Below are positions 1 through 9,162 of a stretch of DNA of 64,000 nucleotides, one piece after another. Within the stretch, counting starts at the first letter, position 1, and the number at the start of each line of letters is the position of its first letter. This stretch comes from Melastoma dodecandrum (Eukaryota; Streptophyta; Magnoliopsida; Myrtales; Melastomataceae). Made by a program: the position numbers and the translations under genes. Where the stretch lies: positions 8,122,001 to 8,186,000 of the forward strand of contig JARUPY010000538.1 of NCBI GenBank assembly GCA_029817715.1, in the 5' to 3' direction. The notes beneath the pieces were generated by a model. That model worked only from the letters and a program-made list of their open reading frames with translations. It had not been told where the DNA came from and searched no databases.

Positions 1-565
1 TAGATTATCAGTACCTAAGGCCAAAAAGTGCTTTTCATGGCCTTATGGTTTGATGTAATAAGTGCAATTTATGGACACACTTTCTGCATAACTCTTATAC
101 AGTATATGCTTCTTCTTTATAACTTTCCGTTCTCCTTGTTTTTTATATGAAAAAAAAGGGGGAGAAATTGTGTTGAGGGGGAGTACTTCGCTTTGTGTTT
201 TTGTTATAGAAAAATCTTCTATAACTACATAGGTGTGGAAGGCTATGAGTATCAAAGCTCATATTCAACCTTCTACGAGGAAGGCGAATAGTGATCTTGT
301 CCCTTTGCTGGGAGTACAAAAGTGAAGCTCATCATTTTTCGGGCTAAAATACAGAAGTTTCATGGTCTATACATCACAGAAGACTTGTGCCCAGTGAACA
401 ACTTTTATATAACAGAGGTTTTTATGCTCTGTTCGACAAAAATTATATGGTTATGTAAAATGCAAGACTCGTACTCGCACCTTATTAGGGGGAGTCAAGG
501 GGAGTTACTTGCAAAAATATTTTCCTCAACGATGAATATTTAGTCATCGTCAAAAAGGGGGAGAT
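1..565 (+). other. 3' internal end of a Ty1/copia element
   Basis: This stretch lies just upstream of the LTR that begins at 566. It has no recognisable pol domain. Purine-rich tracts resembling polypurine tracts (PPTs) occur near 150-185 and 487-500, and the functional PPT is at 552-565 (AAAAAGGGGGAGAT). Several PPT-like copies in a long non-coding 3' region are known from the SIRE/Maximus copia lineage; placing this element there is inference. The element continues off the left edge. Confidence 0.6.
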
Positions 566-1480
566 TGTTGAAGTGGTTTTGATGATGAGCATTGACCTTC
601 GGCGAAACAGAAGTCAACCCTCTACATTACAGAAGCTACTCCTAATGCGAACCTTCTGTAAGGAAATATTTTTGTAATTAATAATTATTACAAAATTATG
701 TGCGAATACTCCTGATCAGAACAATTATCTTATCGAAATCAAATGATTTCGCTACCAAAGAAATAAAGAGAATAATATATTTCTAATTGAAGGAAATAAA
801 TTTTCTATTTACGGAAGGTTCTATATGATTGAATATATGTCATAGGAATCTTAGCTTCCATTAATAATATTTCTTTGGATAACAAAACATATCATTTGTC
901 CAGATTCATCAAGGTAAACGAATGAATCTGACAAAAAAAATCGTGGAAGTTAATTTTTATTAATTCCATACATAAAAGGTTATCGCAACCTGTAACCTTC
1001 TGCAATGGTTATCCATGGGGATTTGATTAAATCAATTGATCTTAGTCAGATCTCATCCTCAACGGATATTTACCAATGAGAGATATCATTTTCATATTAA
1101 TAGAATTAATATTACTGATTTATTTGTTTTGCATCTAAGTGTAGAAGCAATATTAGCCAATTCTACCTTCTATGCTTAGCGTTTTGGAATTGTGTATAAG
1201 TAAGGGTTCGGTTGTATTGTAAACTGTACCGAAAACATCAGAAATATTTGTCAGACGTTGGAGCTTGTAAGTTTTTGTTTGTTTGAGTCTTGTTAGTCAC
1301 ACACGAGGGACGTTAGCCGCAGAAGGCTATATCGTTGGTGAAGTCTTCTGGGAGGGTGACTTGGGGGCCACAAGGGACTCGGTTGGAAGCTGTAGGAGGT
1401 TCTATCTTACAGAAACCTGTGTTTACGGTTCTGTTTTACAGAAGCTTTCTTCCGCTACGGGGTTTGTCGAAAGGAGTTAA
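566..1480 (+). repeat. 3' LTR of the left-edge copia element
   Basis: The LTR starts TGTTGAAG directly after the PPT at 552-565. The right boundary is not certain because no partner LTR is in the window. A motif like ACAGAAGCT recurs near 628 and 1439, so the LTR may run to about 1480, or it may stop near 1303 at a CA dinucleotide. Short ORFs inside it are not genes. Confidence 0.55.
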
Positions 1481-1484
1481 AAAT

Positions 1485-1922
1485 ATTTAATTGGACTTTA
1501 ACACCAATTCACCACTCTTAGTGTAACAGAAAGAAACACGAAATCTAAACCCAAGGGTGTCCCTATTGCTCATAAGACCAAACAATGATTCTAAAGAAAA
1601 AAGGAGGAAAGAATCGGAAGAAGTTTTATCCGAGGCAACTCCAATAATAGACCGAACATTGAAGGGAAGAATAATGGGAGAAAGGTTGACCAATTCATCC
1701 CTGTTGGATCGGTTAAGTTTGACCAAGTCAAACAATTGGGACCAAGTAAGACTAACGGAGGGGACTTGGAAGAAATGTTGACCGAATCAACACCCGTGGA
1801 CTCCAAACTTGGAATTAATTCGAGTAAGGAAATGGGGGAGGACTTACATTACAAGTTATCTTTGGGAATTAATGGGGAAAAGACAACCCCCGTAAAGTCG
1901 GGAGACGTAATTGTTAAGATTT
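1485..1922. other. Unassigned sequence between two copia elements
   Basis: Moderately purine-rich sequence with short overlapping ORFs on both strands and no recognisable domain. It is the insertion site of the following copia element. I see no promoter, RNA gene or repeat that I can support. Confidence 0.4.
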
Positions 1923-2397
1923 TGTGGCTCGAAGTTCGATATACTGCGATTTGGAGTATATTAGATTCGTTCGTGAAATATATGAAAGGTGAGAGAATAT
2001 ATCTCTTAAGGGAGATATATTTGATGATATTTTATTATATCAGGAATATATTTACGTGCCAGATTTTCGATATACGTGGGATCATTTATTCTATAAATAG
2101 GTATCGGTATACGAAGCGAATGGAAGCAATGAGAGAGAGCAAATCCTGAGAGCATATAAGAGGGATACACGACTGCAAAGAGTGTGGCGGTAAAGAAAGG
2201 GTGTGTGTTTTGGAAACACGGGAAACACTTCAGGTTTATTTCTTACCGGGAAAGCGAGATCTTGTACTCGGGTAGGTCGAAGGGGTTAGAGAAGGTCCCA
2301 ACCTAAAGTTTGTACTCCATTGAATATAGTGAAATCTTCTTCTCCGCCCATGGACGTAGGTCGATTGACCGAACCTCGTAAATTCAATGTCTCCACA
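1923..2397 (+). repeat. 5' LTR of the deleted copia element
   Basis: Begins TGTGGCTCGAAG and ends CA at 2396-2397, about 475 bp. It matches 3890-4340 over nearly its whole length. A TATA-like CTATAAATAG lies at 2091-2100, the expected place for the LTR promoter. The region around 1960-2070 is rich in ATATAT-type sequence in both LTR copies. Confidence 0.85.
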
Positions 2398-2399
2398 TT

Positions 2400-2411
2400 T
2401 GGTATCAGAGC
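2400..2411 (+). other. Primer-binding site (initiator Met-tRNA)
   Basis: TGGTATCAGAGC lies 2 nt after the LTR end. It is complementary to the 3' end of plant initiator methionine tRNA, the standard primer of plant copia elements. Confidence 0.92.
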
Positions 2412-2434
2412 TCGGTTGTGCAGATTCGAGATCC

Positions 2435-3191
2435 ATGGCTGATGGCAAGTTCGAGATCGAGAAGTTGGATGGGAGCATGAATTTCGACTTGTGGCAAGTT
2501 TAAGATGAGAGCGCTATTGGTACAAGGTGGTTTGGAGAAGGCTCTTACAGATCAGTCGAAGAGTACTTCGAAGTTGACTTCTGACCAGTGGGAGGAGATA
2601 GATGCTAAAGCGTTATCGGCGATTCAGTTGTGTCTGTCTAACGAGGTTTTGACAAACGTGCTCAAGGAGACGACATCGGCCGGGCTTTGGAGTAGGCTAG
2701 AGAGTCTGTACATGACGACGACTCTGAGCAACAAACTTCTTCTCATGCAAAGGTTCTTCATGCTCAGAATGACGGAAGGTATGTCCGTTAAATCCTACAT
2801 GGATAATTAGTTGTCTACATCTTTGGATTTGGAGAGGAGCGGTGACAAGATCGATGTGGAGATCCAGGCGATGTTGTTGTTTTGTTCACTGCCCGCTTCA
2901 TACCAGAGCTTTAGGGAGACGTTCTTGTATGGGAGAAGTATTCTCACATTTGACAAGGTACGGTCTACCCTTTTATCAAATGATTTGATTGATAAAGAGT
3001 TGACTGGTGAAGCAGAACAACCGATGGTGGAGGCATTAACAGTAAGCAGGAATAGATCCAAAGGTAGCGGCGGGGTAAGATGCTTCCATTGTGGTGAAAA
3101 GGGACACAAAGAAAAACTACAGGAAGCTAACAAGAAAGGATGGAGGATTGCAAAACTCAACGATGGTTGCTGTGTATACCAGCGACAGTGA
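2435..3191 (+). pseudogene. gag: copia gag, broken
   Basis: Gag would package the element RNA. The start ATG at 2435 opens MADGKFEIEKLDG, a typical copia gag opening. An extra T near 2500 shifts the frame, and gag continues in the frame of 2505. That frame has an in-frame TAG at 2808-2810, then reads on through the gag core to a zinc knuckle (CFHCGEKGHK) near 3080-3110. The knuckle's last cysteine is lost and the following lysine-rich stretch is out of frame. At least three lesions separate this copy from a working gene. Confidence 0.85.
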
Positions 3192-3213
3192 TGCCAGAGA
3201 TTGAGATGTACTC

Positions 3214-3732
3214 ATGGCTAGCGAGGTGCAGGCTGTTGAAACCAAGTCGGAGAGACCATCAGACGAGGATTGGATTCTCGACTCAGGGAGTACTTTCCAC
3301 ATGAGTCCTCATTGGGCGATGTTCACCACATACTATTCCACTGGAGGTGGAGAGCTACGCTTGGGCAATGGTCACAAGTGTAAGATTGCAGGTGTGGGAA
3401 CGGTTCGGCTCAGAATGAAGGATGGAGCTGTGAGAGAGTTGGCATGTGTCCGACATGTGCCTGACATCACAAGAAATATTATTTCCGTGTGTGTTTTAGA
3501 AGCCAAAGGGTACGAATTTTCTACTTCAAGTAGAGCCCTCATTGTTCGCCGAGGAAGGCAGTTGTGGATGACTAGGAGTCGTTTGAAGGGCTTGTATGCT
3601 ATGAGAGGTGTCGTTGCTATTACCACTGTTGGGTCTTCTAGAAGGCGTCATGAACCTTTCAAGAGGAGTAATCAGAATCGAAGAAACGGGGTAATAGGTC
3701 GCGAGCGCGGAGAAGCAAGAAGATGCGAGTAG
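3214..3732 (+). pseudogene. copia aspartic protease plus start of pre-integrase
   Basis: The open frame contains WILDSGSTFHMSP (about residues 21-33), the copia retropepsin active site with Asp-Ser-Gly intact. The flap region and a GLYAMRG pre-integrase motif follow. The zinc-binding and catalytic integrase that should come next are absent; after about 3640 the sequence is basic and unrecognised and ends at 3732. It is frame-shifted relative to gag. Confidence 0.85.
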
Positions 3733-3889
3733 TTAAGTCCGTCGTGGATAGGCTTGGATGTTCCGTTGATTTGGCTCGTTGGAGCCAGGAGGAGAAGAAG
3801 GGAGATATCCATGGTGAGTCTCGGGGGAGACTAGTACATGGAGTGACAATTCCTCAGACGTTCTATGGACTTTGGCCCAAGGTGGAGTT
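3733..3889 (+). other. Residual 3' internal region and PPT-like tract
   Basis: Remnant between the protease and the 3' LTR. A purine-rich stretch at about 3874-3889 (CCCAAGGTGGAGT) sits directly before the 3' LTR and is the likely polypurine tract. The deletion that removed most of pol must end in or before this segment. Confidence 0.55.
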
Positions 3890-4340
3890 TGTGGCCCGAA
3901 GTCAGATATATTGCGTTGGGGTATATTAGATTCGCTCATGAAATATACGGAAGGTAAGAGAATATATATCTTGAGGGAGATATATTTGATGATATTTGAT
4001 TATATCACGAATATATTTACCTGCCAGATTTCCGATATATGTGGTGCCATCTATTCTATAAATAGGTGTCGATATACGAAGCGAATGAAAGGACGAGAGA
4101 GAGCAAATCCTGAGAGCATAGAAGAGGGATACACGAGTGCAAAGAGTGCGGCGGTAAAAAAAAGGTGTGTGTTGGGGAAACACGGGAAACACTTCGGGGT
4201 TATTTCTTACTGGAAAAGTGGGTCCTTATACTCGGGTAGGTCGAAGGTAAGAGAGGGTCCCATTTGATATGGTGAAATCTTCTTCTCCGCCTGTGGATGT
4301 AGGTCGATTGACCGAACCGCGTAAATTCTTTGTCTCCTTT
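3890..4340 (+). repeat. 3' LTR of the deleted copia element
   Basis: Starts TGTGGCCCGAAG and matches the 5' LTR to the TGTCTCC near 4334-4338, after which similarity stops. TATAAATA lies at 4057-4064, equivalent to the TATA-like box of the other LTR. Confidence 0.85.
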
Positions 4341-4742
4341 ATTTTTCGTTAACTTCCGATCAAGGATCAGATCCAGCTCAACATGCTACCAAGGGCTTCC
4401 TAGTGCGCCAACCGTAATTAATTAAGAAAAGAATGAAGAGAAGAGGAAAGGGAGATTTTTAAAGGAGGAGGGTGGAAGGAGAGCCACATATCCCATTCCG
4501 CATAACTCAAAAACACACGACATGGGGAAAGAAGGGGGAGGGCGATCGGGAAGCAAGGAGACCACTCGGGGAGCCCGGAAAGTGCTGGCTTAGGGAACAA
4601 GGTAATACCAAGGTGCGCCTCACCTCTCTCTCTCTTTACTCTTATATAAGTCGTGTTAAGGATGAGTGAGTTGGTGGATGATCTTACTTTCCACCGATGT
4701 GTGATTGGATGAGTGTTGTGAATGGACAACCTTACCTTTGTA
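4341..4742. other. Unassigned flank left of MULE-1
   Basis: Purine-rich sequence with no coding evidence. A CTTATATAAGT TATA-like motif lies near 4640, preceded by a CT microsatellite at about 4625-4636, so it could be a decayed LTR or promoter. It is contiguous with 16792 onward before the MULE insertion. Confidence 0.4.
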
Positions 4743-4751
4743 CTCATTTGT
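4743..4751 (+). repeat. Target-site duplication, left copy (MULE-1)
   Basis: CTCATTTGT, repeated exactly at 16783-16791. Nine base pairs is the diagnostic length for Mutator-like elements. Confidence 0.93.
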
Positions 4752-5285
4752 GGGAGCGGCTAACGTCCCGTGCGTGGGACGTCCCTCGCATTGTACTAAT
4801 TCCGACCCTGATTTAGTACAATGTACTAACACCAATTAGTACACTTGTTATTACTAACGATGTACTAACTACAGTGTTAGTACAATGTACTAATGGTCAC
4901 TGTTTTTGTACTAGTACAGTTAGTACAATGTACTAATGGTCACTGTTTTTGTACTAGCACAGTTAGTACAATCTACAAAACTTTTTTAGTACATTTTTAG
5001 TACATTACAGGTGTACTAATTGGTACAAAACAGTAACAGTGATTTTTAGTACAATGTACTGAGGGTTACTGTTTATGTACCAGTAATGGTTGGTACAATG
5101 TACAAAAATTTTTTAGTACATTTTTAGTACATTATAGGTGTACTAATTGGTATAAAACAGTAACAGTTATTTTTAGTACATTGTACTAATTGTACTAGTG
5201 TACATAAACAGTAACCATTAGTACATAAACGGCAACCATTACTACATTGTACTAACATTGTAGTTAGTAATTAGTAATTCGCAGT
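4752..5285 (+). repeat. MULE-1 left terminal inverted repeat
   Basis: The outer 150 bp match the reverse complement of the right end with only a handful of differences. Inside are many copies of AGTACATTGTACTA-like and ACTAGTACAAAAACAGT-like units. The arm is itself a foldback: the unit TGTACTAACTACAGTGTTAGTAC near 4861 recurs inverted near 5240-5270. Such arrays may be transposase-binding sites; that is inference. Confidence 0.9.
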
Positions 5286-5295
5286 AGCCTAACTC

Positions 5296-6747
5296 CTAGC
5301 CTAACTCCAATCCTGCCTTGGGGGTGATATTACCATTTTGCCCATTAAAAGTGAGTTTGTGCGTTCCCAGCTCAGCTAGGGTCTGGGGCACGTTATTGGC
5401 CGGTAAACCGATCCTCAGCTTGTGTAGATACTTGCGGCCAGTGACAGGCACCCACGCATTTGCAATTCGAACCCTGTGATGTAGGGAGATCGCGGTGAGG
5501 ACGAGTTCCTGAGGCATGTAAGAAAGTTGGGGTAAGGTCGACATGGAAGTTGGCGAAAGGGGGTCATAGGAATTCGAGGAAACCAAGTCGAACTGCAGGT
5601 TATGTTCTCCCGAGGACACCGCGAAGTCCACGGCGATATTAAAGGGGGCTACACAATTCCGACGTTCGTAAGGGATATTACAACGTAAAAGCACACAAAG
5701 GATGTGAGGTGCCCAAAAATGGTTGGTCGCGATGTTATGATGCGGCTTGGAACCCCGCCAGGACGTTGACATACCGTAGTCACACATGTTTTACAAAAGG
5801 GAATTGCGTCTAGCACGAAGAGTCCTTAATCTTCACAAGTCCGAGAAGAGGTTCCTCGGGTAGCCTTCATAGAGATTCATACAATGCAGATGTGTTAGGA
5901 GCGTATGAAAAGTCGAATGGAAAGTTATTTGGGTTTAGTAGGCGTACACGTACCAGAACGATATCACTCACTGTTGCGACCATCTCCTGTTGGCATCGCC
6001 ACAAGACGAGGGCGCCGCCTTGCCAAGAATGCACAAGGTGGTGGTCACTGAATGGAAACTGCTCGCATAAGCTGGCTGCATCGTTCAGTGCGGTGGACGG
6101 GATATTACTGACCACCGTCATGCACGTGTTCTGGACGGTGAAGAGTTCTACTGCAGCGTTGACTAAGGAGTATTCGTTACGGTAATTTGGGCAGTTCCAA
6201 ACGAGGATGGACATCTCATTTTGCATCTTCGAATCAGCGACGCCCTTTACAAACACCAGGTCGACCGTCCCTCCAGTGTCTTTTAACATCAGCTCCCACA
6301 CCGGCGAGTTGTCGTAGACTGTAGCTGGACATGGAGCTGGATTTTGTTCTCGGATAACGCGGTTACTACACGAAGGGACGGCCTGTTTAGGTGGACTTGT
6401 TTCCTATTCGTCCTCGGAAGCATAAGGTTGAGTAGTGGCAGGTACAAGACCCTGAGCACACGTTCAACGGTGGGCGCACAGTTGTTTTCGTCTATTTGAG
6501 GCTCCATACCTAGCATTTGCAGCAACGTAACACGCAGATCACGCACCCACCCTCCGTTACCCTGTTGAAGCTGGAGGTTTGTGTGTAGACGGACGTCGAA
6601 AGTAACCTCGTAGCCAGCGCGGCCCGGCGATACGCCAGTTCCGGACCATAACTCTACCCTAATCCGACATGCTTTCTCACAGGGGTACGGTCGGAAGGAG
6701 CTTACCTGGACGTGGAAGTTGGACGATGGCCTGTTGCCCTTCGCCAT
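5296..6747 (-). pseudogene. MULE-1 accessory gene, copy A (unrecognised family)
   Basis: I do not recognise this family. Three consecutive minus-strand coding blocks appear to be one gene. D1 (6747-6289) has a PCEKACRIRVELW motif and TFDVRLHTN. D2 (6301-5867) has LMLKDTGGTVDLV and a conserved SWQGGALVLWR. A short linker with LPEEPLLG lies near 5845, and D3 (5787-5296) contains FWAPHILCVLL. D1 and D2 are in different frames, separated by a 1-2 nt slip near 6310; the linker has a TGA directly after D2. No signal peptide, obvious zinc site or transmembrane segment is seen. It is paralogous to copy B and homologous to 37224-36550 in MULE-2. It is transcribed away from the transposase, toward the left TIR. 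Confidence 0.72.
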
Positions 6748-6830
6748 GGTTGATTCGGCTGGTGGCTGTTCAAATGGCGGAGTGGTAGCAGGGGTAAAAC
6801 AATTTGTAAACTGCCACCTGAATTTATTAG

Positions 6831-6976
6831 TAAATGCGAGCAGTGATTAGGTTCCCTGTCAGTTCGAAATTAATGATGTGCTGCGGTTGTTGAAAGTAAG
6901 GGTTTCTCTCGTAATATAAGCAATGCATTCGTCCCCACATGCACTCGTTCTCCATCGAGTCGTAGTTTGTGTCCAT
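6831..6976 (-). CDS. Small unrecognised ORF between the accessory copies
   Basis: A 47-codon minus-strand frame begins MDTNYDSMENE at 6976 and ends at TAA near 6831. Its composition (charged, aromatic, no low complexity) looks coding, and it sits between the end of copy B and the start of copy A. It may be a separate short gene, a C-terminal exon of copy B or a chance ORF. I have no homology to offer. Confidence 0.3.
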
Positions 6977-7129
6977 GAAACAGTAGGATTACAGTTCGTC
7001 TAGTAAACAACAAGGGTCTGAATTTGCACGGGGACCATCGTATGCGGCGTACACGGCAGGGAGTCTCGAAGTTGGCGTAAGGGGTTAGAGACGACGAACA
7101 AACATACTACTGGAGAACGCATATAATGG

Positions 7130-8316
7130 GAGCAAGAAAGGGCATCAGCGAAGTTTTACGGTAGGGTTTACAGTAGAGAATGTTTTCCCCATCAGCGTAT
7201 ACCGGACAAGAGCTAAATTTTGCAGCGTAAGTTGGGTCACGAAATGGGACCGATGGCCTATTAAAACAAAAATTATCGCGTCCACCGTCTACGAGGACCG
7301 TTCCAGTCGAAGAGAAATATGCATATGCATCTTGCCGACATAGACCTGGGGTGCTACACGTCCGATAACAGGTTCGTTGGGTAGTCCTACGTGGAAAGTA
7401 AGATCCATATTTTCAATGTGCGTACAAAAGTTGATGAGAACTTAGTCCAGGTATTTACACGAGCACGTACCACAACAAGTGCACTGGCCGATCCGCTCTG
7501 CTCCTCGAAGAAGTGGATGCTCACCTCCTCCCGCCTCCACAGGATGAAGACGCCCCCACGCCAAGAATTGAAATAGTGAAGGCTGTCGAATGGAAAGGCC
7601 GCGCATATGCTCCTTGGGTCGTTCATCGCGGACTCAGGGGGACCGATGACCAGTGCAATGGAGATCTTCTGGTGGGAGAAGAGGTCCAGCGCCGCGGAGA
7701 CGAAGGAGCCGTTCTTGGCGAAGGGCGGGCATCTCCAGATGAGGAAGGACAGCTCGTTGTGCATATCCATATCGTGGATGCCCTCCGCCAATGCCAGGTC
7801 GACGACACCCCGAGTGTCCTTCAAGATGAACTTCCATGCGTATACGTTGTCGTACACCTCAAGTTTCAGTCGCATCTAGAATATCCTGTTTTCGAAGAAC
7901 ATGGTCGCTAAACGCAGTGAAACCCTGTTTAGCCTCACGAGCAGCTTGTTCGTGCCCGGACGCAGCAGTTTCAGTATCGGCAGGTGGATGGTACGGAGGA
8001 CACGCTCCAAGGTGGCATCGCAGTTTGTTTCGCTTAAATGGGGCTCTCTATCCAGCAGGTTCAACAGCGTAGCACCCAGATCGCGTACCCATTGTCCGTT
8101 GCCATACTGAGTGGGGAAGTTGGTCGGCAAACGGACGTCGAAAGTAACGTCGTAGCCCGGGCGGTCTTGCAGTGTACGCGTACCATGCCATATCTCCAAT
8201 CTCACACGACATGCTTTTTCACATGGTATGGGTCGGACGGAGCATACCTGGATGTCGTAGTTCCGCAGAGGCGTAGTGTCATTTGTTGTGCTGCCCTGCG
8301 ATGTGCTGCCGTTCAT
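7130..8316 (-). pseudogene. MULE-1 accessory gene, copy B (unrecognised family)
   Basis: Tandem paralogue of copy A. D1 (8316-7876) carries PIPCEKACRVRLEIWHG, VTFDVRLPTNF, YGNGQWVRDLGATLL and RPGTNK. D2 (7875-7387) carries FILKDTRGVVDLAL and SWRGGVFILWRREE. D3 is partly recognisable at about 7339-7130 (FLAPIICVL, matching FWAPHILCVLL of copy A). D1 ends in TAG and D2's ATG follows immediately in the same frame, so the gene is broken, or split, at the same junction where copy A is frame-shifted. The start at 8316 is the first ATG. Function is unknown; the recurring motifs and conservation in MULE-2 show that it once coded for protein. Confidence 0.72.
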
Positions 8317-9162
8317 CTGGGGAGGCTTAAGGGTTTGGTTACCGCGTCTGTGTTTCGGTGGAAGTGGCTTAGTGGGCGCGTTCCCGTAGGGTGATTGGGA
8401 TAGAAGAAATCGGTGTTACAATTGGAGTTGGCTGAGGGAAGTTAATGGGAGCAGTATCGACGGTTCCATGTCGCTTCGAGTTCTCTGAGCGTGGTTGGTG
8501 GATTATTAATGTTCAGTCGGATAAGTCCTGCACACAGATCAAACCGGCGGCCCTGCAAGCATGATGACCAATGAATTAAATGCCTTCTACTTCCACGCTG
8601 GTAGGTTATTCGTTTTTTATTTTGTTATATTAATATCATGTTTTGTAGAAGATTTCGCTCGGTAGGTTCACCTACTGGATAACCTCATATGGATACGCAA
8701 GGTGAAAATCTAACGTCTAAGATTTTACTTAATAATTCCCAGCAGGCAAGTGCAACTTGTTCAGAAATTACAGCCATCTATCCTAACGCAGTCCTATTGG
8801 TCGTTCAGTGTTCTGGATTCTGGGGTTGGTTTTTTCATTTCATTTATTTGGTTTGCGCAATCAGTTTTGAAGATACGCATGGGTTGTTTTTAGTTCTTGT
8901 AGATAGTCGTATGATGTTTTCCTATTGGATCACCTGAGCGACAATGCATAGAATAAAATAACTGGGGGTTTAACGAGGTTTTCTTTTACTGCTTTCCGTA
9001 GGTCCATGAAACTTCATATATTTTACTGAATCCCCATACCCAGTTGCAGTGGGTGCAGGTGGGTGGTCGCTCCGTGAGCACTGTCCCAACTGTGAGCTCG
9101 GAAGGGTTTGATCGCTGTTTCCTCGCAGTGTGAGTGAGCACAGCCCTTCTGGGTAGGAAACT
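8317..9162. promoter_or_regulatory. Divergent intergenic region, accessory gene / transposase
   Basis: About 850 bp separate the start of accessory copy B (minus) from the transposase start (plus). No coding signal is seen on either strand. By position it should hold both promoters. The same divergent arrangement is found in MULE-2 (37225-38571). I could not pick out convincing TATA boxes. Confidence 0.45.

Larger units (their letters stand above)
1923..4340 (+). mobile_element. Deleted Ty1/copia retrotransposon (gag-protease only)
   Basis: Two direct LTRs (1923-2397 and 3890-about 4340) flank a short internal region. A canonical primer-binding site follows the 5' LTR. Gag and aspartic protease are recognisable, but integrase, reverse transcriptase and RNase H are missing, so the element is about 2.4 kb instead of the usual 4.5-5 kb or more. 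Downstream of the protease only about 160 bp precede the 3' LTR. No convincing 5-bp target duplication was found, partly because the right end of the 3' LTR is unclear. The LTRs differ at many positions, so the insertion is not recent. Confidence 0.85.

Noticed and set aside
1557..2149. Overlapping plus-strand ORFs around the copia 5' LTR
   Set aside because: They run through an LTR boundary and show no gag or other domain.
7513..7911. 132-codon and 90-codon plus-strand ORFs
   Set aside because: They are antisense to accessory copy B; motif conservation with copy A and MULE-2 is on the minus strand.
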